Shown piece by piece: positions 33,760 through 42,494 of a DNA stretch of 64,000 bases. Source of the DNA: Paenibacillus sp. HB172176 (GTDB lineage Bacteria; Bacillota; Bacilli; Paenibacillales; Paenibacillaceae); contig NZ_JAATHD010000003.1 of NCBI RefSeq assembly GCF_011947265.1, positions 124,001 to 188,000 of the forward strand, given 5' to 3'. The position numbers and the translations under genes were made by a program. The notes under the pieces are model-generated. The model did not search any database. It saw nothing but the letters and a program-made list of their open reading frames with translations, and was not told the DNA's origin. The first letter of the stretch is position 1. The number at the start of each line of letters is the position of its first letter.

Positions 33760-35382
33760 ATGTATAAAATTCTGGTTGTGGACGATGAGCCGAGAGTGAG
33801 CACAGGCATTAAGAACTTCCTGCTGGCTTCAGAATTGAACATATCCTATGTGGAAACAGCCTTGAACGGCTTCGAAGCCATCGATTATTTGCGAATGGAC
33901 ACCTTTGATCTTGTATTAACGGATATACAGATGGGCAGGATGAACGGCATCGAGCTGATGGAGACAATCTATATGGAGCAATCCAATCTGCCGGTCATTG
34001 TCATCTCGGCTCATGAGAAGTTCGACTTCGCGAAGAAGTCGCTCAGACTCGGCGCCAGAGATTATCTGGTGAAGCCGGTGGAGCTCGATGAGCTGCTGCG
34101 GGTCGTTGGCAAGGTGCTCAGCGAGAAGGAGGAGCTTGGCAAGCAGTCGCTCCAGCGTTCGATGCAGGAGCGGGACGAGAAGAGCGCCGTTGTCAGACGC
34201 AACGAGCTGTTGATGGAGCTTGTCACGGAGCGCAGCCTGACGAAGAACGATTATCAGGATCTGATCGCAGAGCTTGGCGAACAGGTGAAAGGGCAATATT
34301 TCGGCGTTATATCCATACGACTCGATCTCAGCTACGGCGGCTTCAGCAATCGCGAGATCAGACTTCAAGACCGGAAGCTGCTGAAGTATGCGACGATCAA
34401 TATAATAGAAGAAAGCCTGACGGAATGGAACGGATTGACCTTCAACGGCTTCGGCAATGAGCTCATCAGCATTATTCAGATCAGCGATCAAGAGGTTTCT
34501 GGACAGCGCTTTCAAGCTCATTCCCAATTGCATCTCATCGGTCAGATGATCGCAATGAACGTGAAGCAATATTTGAATGTAGAGACGACGCTTGGCATCT
34601 CGACGCTGCACGGCAATGTGCTGATGCTTCCCAAGCTGATGGAAGAGGCCAACGCGGCGGCGGAATGGAAGAATCTCCATCCTACGCAGAAGGTGTTCTA
34701 TTATGAAGACGTAGCCGAGCAGCAAAATCTGAATATGGCGGAGTGGATGGCGAAGGTGGATGAGTTCATCCAGCTCATGAAGGGCGGCCAGGAAAATCCC
34801 CAAGCCGTCAATCCGCAAGTGATTCTGAGTCCCCTTCAGGAATTGAGCCATACCGAGGAACTCATGAACAGCTATTTCGGCATGCTCGTTTATCGCATTT
34901 ATGGCTTGGTGCTTGAGTATGGCCGGGGCAGCGGAGCGTCGCTGCATCGTTTCGACCCGGATGTCTATTTCCGAGGTCTTGCCGGCAAGGAGAGGCAGGC
35001 TCAGCTCGAGCGTTATATCGAGGAAAGCGTCGAATTGATTCACGAGTTCGCGAAGGAGAGGGATCAATCCATATTGTCGCGGATTACGAATTTCATTCGC
35101 GAGAATTATCGGAACCCCGCGCTGAAGATACAGGATATCGCAGATGAAGTGCATTTCAGCACGGCTTATCTGGGCTATTTATTTAAGAAGGAACTGAAGA
35201 AGAATATATGGGATTTCGTGACGGATCTTCGCATCGAAGAAGCGAAGCTGCTCTTGACGACAACGGAGCTCAAGCGTTACGAAATCGCGTATCAGGTCGG
35301 CTACGAATCTCCTGAGCATTTCAGCCGCATGTTCAAGCGCTACACGGGCAGTTCCCCGGCTGAATACCGCAAGGATAGCTAG
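33760..35382 (+). CDS. YesN-like response regulator with AraC-type DNA-binding domain
   Basis: This 540-residue regulator has receiver residues D8-D9 and phosphoacceptor D55 in LTDIQMG; the usual proline after the methionine is replaced by glycine. The middle region of ~280 residues contains a degenerate cyclase-like stretch (TLGISTLHG, KLMEEANAAAEWK). The AraC domain is at about residues 438-540 (LKIQDIADEVHFSTAYLGYLF, YEIAYQVGYESPEHFSRMF). GGGAGG stands ~9 bases before the ATG. It is followed 36 bases later by a kinase with a CTG start and then an importer operon, which it presumably controls. Confidence 0.93.
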   Translation: MYKILVVDDEPRVSTGIKNFLLASELNISYVETALNGFEAIDYLRMDTFDLVLTDIQMGRMNGIELMETIYMEQSNLPVIVISAHEKFDFAKKSLRLGARDYLVKPVELDELLRVVGKVLSEKEELGKQSLQRSMQERDEKSAVVRRNELLMELVTERSLTKNDYQDLIAELGEQVKGQYFGVISIRLDLSYGGFSNREIRLQDRKLLKYATINIIEESLTEWNGLTFNGFGNELISIIQISDQEVSGQRFQAHSQLHLIGQMIAMNVKQYLNVETTLGISTLHGNVLMLPKLMEEANAAAEWKNLHPTQKVFYYEDVAEQQNLNMAEWMAKVDEFIQLMKGGQENPQAVNPQVILSPLQELSHTEELMNSYFGMLVYRIYGLVLEYGRGSGASLHRFDPDVYFRGLAGKERQAQLERYIEESVELIHEFAKERDQSILSRITNFIRENYRNPALKIQDIADEVHFSTAYLGYLFKKELKKNIWDFVTDLRIEEAKLLLTTTELKRYEIAYQVGYESPEHFSRMFKRYTGSSPAEYRKDS

Positions 35383-35418
35383 GGGCGGGCTTACAAACAC
35401 GCTCTAGGAGGGATTAAC

Positions 35419-37149
35419 CTGAAGCTGAAATATAAAGTCACCATCGCGTTCCTGCTGTTTATCATAGGGCCCTTCCTGATTGTTGGCTGGTATTCCTTCT
35501 ACAAAGCGTCCGAATCAATGAAGAATGAAATCGGAAGGACGATGCTGGAGCTCGCGAACCAGAATCACTATGCCATCGAGAAGACGTTGTCGATTGTGAA
35601 TGATCGAACCGTCACGCTGCTGGACAATCAAATTTTCAGCGATCCGAAGCAGTTTCAATTCTGGACACACATCGAGACGCTCGGCGATATTAATAAAGCG
35701 GATGAAATTTTGGAGAAGTGGACGGCGGACGGCACCATATACTCCATGTACATTAAAAATTTGTACAACATAGTTCCTCAAATGGATTTGACTTATCGGA
35801 CGATAGGCTTCAAATATATTGAAGCTGATGGGAGGGGGCTGCTTCCCGAAGTCGCCTCCGTCTTGAATGAAAAAGGGGGAGGAACGATACGTCTCATCGA
35901 TTCGGGGAATGGAACGCAGACCATCGCTTTTATGCGAAGCATTCTGAATCCGAAATATTATGATGATGTAATTGGAATGCTCGTTGTGACTAAGCTTGAG
36001 TATCTGTTTACGAAGGATCTCGTTCAAGTAAAACTACCGCCGAATTCAGGCATTTTCCTATTTAATGATGAAGGTCAACTATTGATTTCGGATGGACCTG
36101 ATGAGTTCACAATGGCGAACATCCCTTTCGAAGCTAATGGCAAAACGGAAGGCTATTATTTTAAGAAAGAAGAAGGCAAGAGGTGGTTGTATGCCTTCTC
36201 TAGAAATCCAGCGTTCAATACAACCTTGGTTTATAAAATCCCACAAAAATCCATTACAGGAAAACAAGAAGTGTTTCAAATTACAATGATGACGGTTTCC
36301 GTCGTATATCTTCTGTTTGTACTGGCATTTGTGCTCTATTTGCTCCGCATTCTAGTGAAGCCTGTACTGAGATTGGTTGCCATCACCAAGATTTATGAGC
36401 CTGGACAAGTTCTGGATATAAGCCAAGATATGCTCCGCACCGATGAATTCGGATTATTGTATGGAGCTTTCCTGAAGATGATGAAACGACTGGACAAATC
36501 GGTTGAAGAAAACTATGGTATGCAGATCAAGCAGAAGGAAATCGAACTCACAACTCTACATTCTCAAATTACGCCTCACCTCTTGTACAATACGCTCGAC
36601 TCGATCTATTGGTACGCCATCGACAGCGGGAATAACGAGGTTGGCGGCATGGTGAAGGATCTGTCCAAGCTGCTGCGGATCGGACTCAGCAAAGGTCAGA
36701 CGATGATTACCATCAAGGAGGAAATCGAGCATATCCAAGCCTACTGCCGCTTGCAGATGAAACGCTATCCCGACACCTTCGAGGTGGAATGGGATATTGA
36801 TGAAGAGGCGCTCGACTTTCTAACTCCCAAGGTTATCATGCAACCACTAGTAGAAAATGCGATTTTCCATGCCGTCAGTTCAATGGATGGCGAAGGGAAC
36901 ATACTGGTCAGTGTGAAGCTTGAACAGGATGAGCTAAGGCTGATTGTAGAGGATAATGGATTTTTACCTGTGGATATGGAGCGATTACGACAGATTGTGA
37001 GTGGTGAAATACAGGATAAGGGATACGGTATTCGAAATGTGAATCAGCGCATTGTTCTGCACTTTGGCGTAAACTATGGATTGACATACGAGTGGAGGGA
37101 GCAGGGCGGAGTTCGAGCAATCATTAATTTGCCAATTTTGAAAGAATAG
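35419..37149 (+). CDS. YesM-like sensor histidine kinase with a CTG start codon
   Basis: The first in-frame ATG (35518) would remove the first membrane helix. The frame is open back to a stop at 35380. A CTG at 35419, 7 bases after AGGAGGG, gives LKLKYKVTIAFLLFIIGPFL, a proper TM1, so CTG is the probable start (576 residues). An extracellular sensing region, TM2 (VVYLLFVLAFVLYLL), HAMP and phosphoacceptor H387 in TPHLLYNTLDS follow. The ATP-binding domain shows MQPLVENAIFHA, VEDNGF and GIRNVNQRI. Base composition alternates within the gene: ~35740-36570 is visibly AT-richer than the flanks. It works with the preceding regulator. Confidence 0.88.
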   Translation: MKLKYKVTIAFLLFIIGPFLIVGWYSFYKASESMKNEIGRTMLELANQNHYAIEKTLSIVNDRTVTLLDNQIFSDPKQFQFWTHIETLGDINKADEILEKWTADGTIYSMYIKNLYNIVPQMDLTYRTIGFKYIEADGRGLLPEVASVLNEKGGGTIRLIDSGNGTQTIAFMRSILNPKYYDDVIGMLVVTKLEYLFTKDLVQVKLPPNSGIFLFNDEGQLLISDGPDEFTMANIPFEANGKTEGYYFKKEEGKRWLYAFSRNPAFNTTLVYKIPQKSITGKQEVFQITMMTVSVVYLLFVLAFVLYLLRILVKPVLRLVAITKIYEPGQVLDISQDMLRTDEFGLLYGAFLKMMKRLDKSVEENYGMQIKQKEIELTTLHSQITPHLLYNTLDSIYWYAIDSGNNEVGGMVKDLSKLLRIGLSKGQTMITIKEEIEHIQAYCRLQMKRYPDTFEVEWDIDEEALDFLTPKVIMQPLVENAIFHAVSSMDGEGNILVSVKLEQDELRLIVEDNGFLPVDMERLRQIVSGEIQDKGYGIRNVNQRIVLHFGVNYGLTYEWREQGGVRAIINLPILKE

Positions 37150-37157
37150 GAAATTTC

Positions 37158-37190
37158 AAGCTCCAGCTAATGGCTGGGGCTTTTATTTTG
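37158..37190 (+). terminator. Intrinsic terminator after the kinase gene
   Basis: AGCTCCAGC pairs with GCTGGGGCT around TAATG, followed by TTTATTTT. Confidence 0.75.
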
Positions 37191-37260
37191 AATGTTTTAG
37201 ATCACATTTATGAGTGAATACATCATCGTATTGGAGGGGGGGGCATTCTATAATAAACCC

Positions 37261-38265
37261 ATGAGAGAGGAAGTGGTTAACGTGGAGAAGGCGGTCGGCC
37301 TTGAGAAAGAGAGATTGAATAAGATGGTTTCGAGGGAAAAAACAGGTCTCCGATTGTTTTGGTTCAATATGTGGAAATATCGTTACTTAACCATGCTAAT
37401 GATACCAACAATCGTTGTTATTCTTATGAACAGTTATTTTCCGATGTTCGGTGTCTTCATAGCATTTAAGAATATTAATTACGCTGACGGTATATTCCAT
37501 AGTCCTTGGTCTGGTTTCAAAAATTTCGATTTCTTATTCAGCTCAGGATCGTTATTTCGAATTACGAGAAATACGGTTTCATACAGCCTGGTGTTTATGA
37601 TTGTCAATCTTATTATGTCGGTTAGCATTGCTATAGGCATTAATGAGCTTAGTAAAAAGTTTCTGTCAAAGGTATATCAAAGCTTTCTGATCTTGCCTAA
37701 CTTCTTATCGATGGTTGTGGTAAGTTATCTCGTCTATGCTTTCTTGCACCCGGATTATGGATTCATAAATGTTATGACACATAAGTTTTTCGGCGCAGAT
37801 AAGATCTTCTGGTATACGGATAAGACGTATTGGCCATATATTCTTGTCATTGTTAACGCTTGGAAGCATGTAGGTATTGGCGCGGTTATCTATATTGCCG
37901 CTATCGCCGGAATTGATCCAGAATATTATGAAGCTGCCGTTATTGACGGTGCTTCAAAGTGGAAGCAGATTCTTCATATTACTTTGCCTACGATTCAGCC
38001 GGTAATCATTATTCTAACGATATTGTCTATGGGCAGTATATTCAATTCAGACTTTGGACTCTTCTATCAGGTACCTCAGAACTCCGGAGCGTTGTTCCCG
38101 GTTACCGATGTTGTTGATACTTACGTTTACCGATCCTTGCTCGTCATGAATAATATCGGCATGTCGTCAGCAGCAGCTTTAGTTCAATCCGTAGTCGGAT
38201 TCATATTGGTTATTGCTACGAATTATACCGTGCGCAAGATTAACAAAGAACAAGCTCTATTCTAA
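37261..38265 (+). CDS. Sugar ABC transporter permease, LplB type
   Basis: A 334-residue reading from ATG 37261. A GTG at 37282 with GAGAGGAAG 9 bases upstream is an equally good start, and an ATG at 37210 is unlikely because it lies close to the preceding terminator. The protein has six membrane helices, motif FPMFGVFIAFKNIN and EAA loop YEAAVIDGASKWKQI. It heads the locus C importer operon. Its sequence is more AT-rich than the equivalent genes of loci A and B. Confidence 0.9.
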   Translation: MREEVVNVEKAVGLEKERLNKMVSREKTGLRLFWFNMWKYRYLTMLMIPTIVVILMNSYFPMFGVFIAFKNINYADGIFHSPWSGFKNFDFLFSSGSLFRITRNTVSYSLVFMIVNLIMSVSIAIGINELSKKFLSKVYQSFLILPNFLSMVVVSYLVYAFLHPDYGFINVMTHKFFGADKIFWYTDKTYWPYILVIVNAWKHVGIGAVIYIAAIAGIDPEYYEAAVIDGASKWKQILHITLPTIQPVIIILTILSMGSIFNSDFGLFYQVPQNSGALFPVTDVVDTYVYRSLLVMNNIGMSSAAALVQSVVGFILVIATNYTVRKINKEQALF

Positions 38266-38287
38266 GTCATACAGTGAGGTGAACCCT

Positions 38288-39208
38288 ATGAGTAAAGTAT
38301 CCAGTGTGAATAGCAAACGCGAGAACGAATTGTCATCTACGACACAATTCGTCATGCATATGATCTTCATCTTTCTGGCATTGGCCGCAGTGTTGCCGGT
38401 TGTGCTCGTTATCATTATCTCATTCACGAGCGGAGATTCTATTCGCGCTAACGGTTATAGCTTCTTCCCGGATAAAATGGTGCTCACATCCTACACAACG
38501 ATATTCAAGGATTACGAAACCATTCTAAGAGGGTATTCCGTCAGTATTGGCATTACGGTTATCGGGACGATTTTGAGTGTGGTACTCATGGCTTTATATG
38601 CCTATCCTATATCCCGAGCCGACTATCCATTCCGAACCTTCTTTACCTTTTTCTTATTCTTCACGATGCTGTTCAATGGCGGACTCGTCAGCAAATATCT
38701 GATTTACACACAGTTGTTCCATTTAAGGGATAATTACATTGCGCTTATTCTGCCGTTGTTGATTGTACCGTTCAACGTCATCATAATGAGAACCTTCTTC
38801 CAAACGACGATACATCCTGCAGTCATTGAATCTGCAAGAATTGACGGCGCCGGCGAGCTTAGAATTTTTGCCCGAATTGTATTGCCGTTGTCCTTGCCGG
38901 TCATGGCGACAATGTCGCTATTCAGTACGATTAATTATTGGAATGACTGGTTCAATGCGTTGGTCTTTATCAATAACGAGAAGATGTATCCGCTTCAATA
39001 TCTGATGATGCGCGTTCTGAATGAGATTCAATATCTTCGGGATCAGATCGAGGTTGTTGCCGCGAATCCGGCGCTGACACGAGATTTGCCGGATGAATCC
39101 TTGCAAATGGCGATGGCTGTGCTTGGTATGGGACCTATTCTCGTGGTCTATCCTTTCTTCCAGAAGTACTTTGTTAAAGGCTTGACGGTTGGTTCCGTTA
39201 AGGGTTAA
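38288..39208 (+). CDS. Sugar ABC transporter permease, YtcP type
   Basis: Start at ATG 38288 (MSKVSSVNSK), with GAGGTG 7 bases upstream; an ATG at 38213 would overlap the previous gene. The 306-residue protein has six helices, EAA loop IESARIDGAGELRIF (Ser for the second Ala) and the terminal YFVKGLTVGSVKG. It partners the permease ending 22 bases upstream. Confidence 0.92.
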   Translation: MSKVSSVNSKRENELSSTTQFVMHMIFIFLALAAVLPVVLVIIISFTSGDSIRANGYSFFPDKMVLTSYTTIFKDYETILRGYSVSIGITVIGTILSVVLMALYAYPISRADYPFRTFFTFFLFFTMLFNGGLVSKYLIYTQLFHLRDNYIALILPLLIVPFNVIIMRTFFQTTIHPAVIESARIDGAGELRIFARIVLPLSLPVMATMSLFSTINYWNDWFNALVFINNEKMYPLQYLMMRVLNEIQYLRDQIEVVAANPALTRDLPDESLQMAMAVLGMGPILVVYPFFQKYFVKGLTVGSVKG

Positions 39209-39293
39209 TAAATGGCGGTAGTTCAGATCGATGGTTTAGAAACCGGAGATCGTTCTATATAGCTTTGCAAACATCAATCTTAGGAGGGTAAAT

Positions 39294-40877
39294 ATGAAAC
39301 AGAGAAAGCGCAGCATGCAGATTTTAGTCGTACTCGTTCTTATGTTTTCGCTAGTGGTATCCGCATGTTCGAACAACGGGGGCAATAACAATCCAGAGCC
39401 GACGAAGGATAGCGGTTCAGGCAGTCCGACAAACGAGGCATCAGCAACGCCGGCTGCTGATAAGCTTGATCCGTACGAAGTCGTTATCACTTACTTCGGT
39501 ACGCCTGAGAAGGATGTTGCTGAAGTGCAAGACAAATTAAGCGAGTATTTCAAAGAGAAAATCAACGCAACGGTTAAGCTTGTTCCTTATGCAAGCGCTG
39601 ATTTCAAAACAAAAACAGAATTGTCGATGAGTACCGGCGAGAAGATGGACTTAATCTTCACAGCATCATGGCTCGGCTATTTCGAGAATATTGTTAAGAA
39701 GGCCTACCTGCCGCTTGACGAGCTTCTGGATGAATACGGACAGGGCATCAAAGAAAATCTAAACCCGCTATATCTGGAAGCGCCGCGCTTCAAAGGCGAA
39801 TTGTATGCGATTCCAACAAACAAAGAGATTACGCAAGGCAAGGCGTTCATGTATCGTCAAGATATTGTAAAAGACTATAATATTCCAATCGACGATATCA
39901 ACTCCTATGACGATTTGAAGCCTTATTTGGAAATGATGCATGAGAAAAATCCGGATATGGTGAATCTCTATGTATCTGGCCAAGGTAAAGGCGACGGCAT
40001 TATGTATGAAACAAGATCCAACTACCGTCCGATTGGTCCGCTAATCAATAAGAGCGCCGGCTGGTTCTATGACTACACAGATACAGATAATGTTGTTGTG
40101 AAGGATCTATTGGATCCAGAGATTACTGAAGTTAACAAGAAAGAATTTGAAGTCATGCATACGATGTTCGAGGAAGGTCTAATCAACAGTGATGCTGCGA
40201 CTAACACAGACAAGATTGATCCATTGCGTTTGGATGGAAAAACATGGGTTCAAGCTGTAACCTGGAAGCCAGGCGCAGATGCTGAGATGGAAACATCCGT
40301 ACAAGGCAAATACAAATTTGTATCGCATATTCTTGAAGAGCCAGTTGTTACAACCGATTTAGCTACAGGCTCCATGATGGCTATCTCGCGCACTTCGAAG
40401 GATCCTGCTCGTGCAATGATGGTATTGAACCTGCTTCATACAGATCCATACCCGATCAATCTGATTGTTAATGGTATTGAAGGCAAGCACTATACCAAGA
40501 CTGGTCCAAATCGTATCGAGCATATTCAAGATTCCGGCTATGGTGAAAGTGCTCTATTCTGGGTAATCGGCAACCAATTAAACAACTACCTGCTGCCTGC
40601 TCAACCTGATGATCTGTATGAAAACTGGAAAACGTTCAATAATGAAGCAAAACGTTCGCCTTTGCTTGGATTTGTATTCGATGCGACGAATGTACAGAAC
40701 GAGGTTTCAGCGCTTAATAATATCATGAATGAATATGCAGGTATTCGCACAGGTGCTGTAGCCAATACTTCGAAGCTTGTTGACGAACGTAATGCGAAGC
40801 TGAAAGCAGCCGGCATTGAGACTGTTACGAAAGAAATTCAAAAACAAATTACAGAATGGCAAGCAAACCAAAAGTAA
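39294..40877 (+). CDS. Extracellular sugar-binding lipoprotein (ABC importer)
   Basis: This 527-residue lipoprotein has lipobox VSAC near residue 25, then an Asn/Gly/Pro/Ser-rich tether. The mature part resembles the YtcQ/LplA family and contains DUF3502-like C-terminal features (LLGFVFDATNVQNEVSALNNI). AGGAGGG stands 8 bases before the ATG. It supplies substrate to the permeases at 37261 and 38288. The ligand is unknown. Confidence 0.91.
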   Translation: MKQRKRSMQILVVLVLMFSLVVSACSNNGGNNNPEPTKDSGSGSPTNEASATPAADKLDPYEVVITYFGTPEKDVAEVQDKLSEYFKEKINATVKLVPYASADFKTKTELSMSTGEKMDLIFTASWLGYFENIVKKAYLPLDELLDEYGQGIKENLNPLYLEAPRFKGELYAIPTNKEITQGKAFMYRQDIVKDYNIPIDDINSYDDLKPYLEMMHEKNPDMVNLYVSGQGKGDGIMYETRSNYRPIGPLINKSAGWFYDYTDTDNVVVKDLLDPEITEVNKKEFEVMHTMFEEGLINSDAATNTDKIDPLRLDGKTWVQAVTWKPGADAEMETSVQGKYKFVSHILEEPVVTTDLATGSMMAISRTSKDPARAMMVLNLLHTDPYPINLIVNGIEGKHYTKTGPNRIEHIQDSGYGESALFWVIGNQLNNYLLPAQPDDLYENWKTFNNEAKRSPLLGFVFDATNVQNEVSALNNIMNEYAGIRTGAVANTSKLVDERNAKLKAAGIETVTKEIQKQITEWQANQK

Positions 40878-40910
40878 ATAAAATGGCTTGAATGTTAGGT
40901 CTAGCTTGGC

Positions 40911-40940
40911 AAAGAGTCTCCTTGCGGAGACTCTTTCCAT
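40911..40940 (+). terminator. Intrinsic terminator after the binding-protein gene
   Basis: AAAGAGTCTCC pairs with GGAGACTCTTT around TTGC, followed by a weak CCATTTC tail. It may attenuate rather than stop transcription into the next gene, which starts 33 bases later. Confidence 0.6.
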
Positions 40941-40970
40941 TTCATGACTGGATTGGAGTGAGGGAGTAAG

Positions 40971-42326
40971 ATGAAAGCAATGAAACCTGAAAATTTGATC
41001 TATACCTTTGTCAGCTATGCTTCTCATTATGATACACCATGGGGGAAGGGCGTCGCTCTGGAAGGCATTGATCGAACCGCTGCCTTGGCGCATAAGTACA
41101 ATATACCGGTCACATGGATTGTTAATAAGCAGTCTGTGCCGATACTGGAGGAGCGCATTAATCGGTGGCATGAGGAGTTCGGCGACAATATTATTCTGCA
41201 GACGCCGTTCTTTATCGAGGATTGCGGCATGGATAAGGCGAAATTCAAGGCCGCTTTGGAGGACGCTTGGGGCGTGATTCAAGGAGCCTTCCCTTGGGCC
41301 GGCACGAAGGTGGCCGCCCGCGGCAAGATTTATAACGAGGTTATCCAGGTGCTGGAGGAGCTTGACTTCAAAGGCATGTGGGGCTATTGCTGGGAGCAGG
41401 TATGGTGGGACGGCATTACGCATAAGGGAATACCGTGGGGCTCCTGGTATGTCGACCCGAATCGCTACAAAGTACCGCATCCGGGCAAGGGCAAGGTCGT
41501 CGCTTGCGAATGGACGGCGCGAGATTTGAATCTCACGTATCATTCCGGCAGTCCGGTCATCTATTCCACCGATCCGAACGATGTGCTTCGCGCAGGTCTT
41601 TGCACAGGCGATAATATCGACTATTGGAAAAATCTGTTTGAGGATTATCTCGTCAATACGGCGCTTAATGACCAGGTTTTCTTCTTGCAGCAGCAAGAGG
41701 CGCATGAGATGGAATTCACGGAGCAATTCGCCGTATTCCCGGCCTCTCATGTGGAGGGCTGCGAAGGCATGCTCGATCTGTTCTTCCAGCACATCACCCA
41801 ATATGAAATTACGCTTACGACGCTGCCTCATGCCATGGAGCTGTATCATGCGCATAACGAGGAGACGGCGCCGGTCTATATGCTGACGAAGGATACGAAG
41901 ATCAGGCCGGAGATCAATGAATACACGATGACGATGGGCGGCGTTGGCTGCGGTCCGTGGCCGAATGCCTTCCTCTACTATGATAAAGAATGTCAGATGG
42001 CGTTCGTGGAGGGTGAGAATACGCCTAGAACCTATCGCAGCTATGTTGGAAAGGGCAATATGCATGATGAGTTCGTCGAAGCGACGCCGCAGGTGTTCGT
42101 AAGCAAGTATGAGAAAACGGATGAGCATATCCGAGTTGTATACGAGATCAGCTATTGGAAGAGGCTGCCGTTCGGTCTCGCCTACTGGGATGCTCTGGAG
42201 GGCTTTGAAGTGGCGGCGTTCTCGGGCTGTCGCGAAGCGAAGCTGATTGGGGAACAGCTTGTTTTCTTGCGGCTTGAGCTGACAGGGGAGCCTTGCAGGA
42301 TCGAACTGCTGCTTAAGCGAGCGTAA
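40971..42326 (+). CDS. Uncharacterised protein resembling the glycoside hydrolase/deacetylase barrel superfamily
   Basis: A 451-residue protein without a signal peptide. The N-terminal half reads like a (beta/alpha)-barrel of the GH/polysaccharide-deacetylase superfamily: IYTFVSYASHYDTPW, IDRTAALAHKYNIPVTWIVN, then KAALEDAWGVIQ. It is Trp-rich at MWGYCWEQVWWDGITHKGIPWGSW. The C-terminal ~130 residues look like an all-beta domain. I do not recognise a named family or see the deacetylase metal triad clearly. Position at the end of a sugar-import operon suggests intracellular processing of the imported oligosaccharide. GGAGTGAGGGAG precedes the ATG. Confidence 0.6.
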   Translation: MKAMKPENLIYTFVSYASHYDTPWGKGVALEGIDRTAALAHKYNIPVTWIVNKQSVPILEERINRWHEEFGDNIILQTPFFIEDCGMDKAKFKAALEDAWGVIQGAFPWAGTKVAARGKIYNEVIQVLEELDFKGMWGYCWEQVWWDGITHKGIPWGSWYVDPNRYKVPHPGKGKVVACEWTARDLNLTYHSGSPVIYSTDPNDVLRAGLCTGDNIDYWKNLFEDYLVNTALNDQVFFLQQQEAHEMEFTEQFAVFPASHVEGCEGMLDLFFQHITQYEITLTTLPHAMELYHAHNEETAPVYMLTKDTKIRPEINEYTMTMGGVGCGPWPNAFLYYDKECQMAFVEGENTPRTYRSYVGKGNMHDEFVEATPQVFVSKYEKTDEHIRVVYEISYWKRLPFGLAYWDALEGFEVAAFSGCREAKLIGEQLVFLRLELTGEPCRIELLLKRA

Positions 42327-42352
42327 GCGAAGAAAAGAGGAATAATCATTCA

Positions 42353-42392
42353 TCCTTATGCCTAGACTCTAGGCATAGGGATTTTTTTCTTT
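42353..42392 (+). terminator. Intrinsic terminator ending the locus C operon
   Basis: TATGCCTAGA pairs with TCTAGGCATA, extended by ATCCT/AGGGAT, and is followed by seven T. Confidence 0.85.
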
Positions 42393-42494
42393 TAACAGAA
42401 CTTTTGTTTGACTTTCGAGCAAATGTTCGGTACCTTTGTAGAGGTGGGGACATTTGTCCGCTAAGTTTAGGTACATATTAAGGAGGAGTTAAGT

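Noticed and set aside
37231..37254. Promoter before the locus C importer (perfect TATAAT at 37249)
   Set aside because: The only TTG-type -35 candidate is 12 bases away, too close, and no other box fits.
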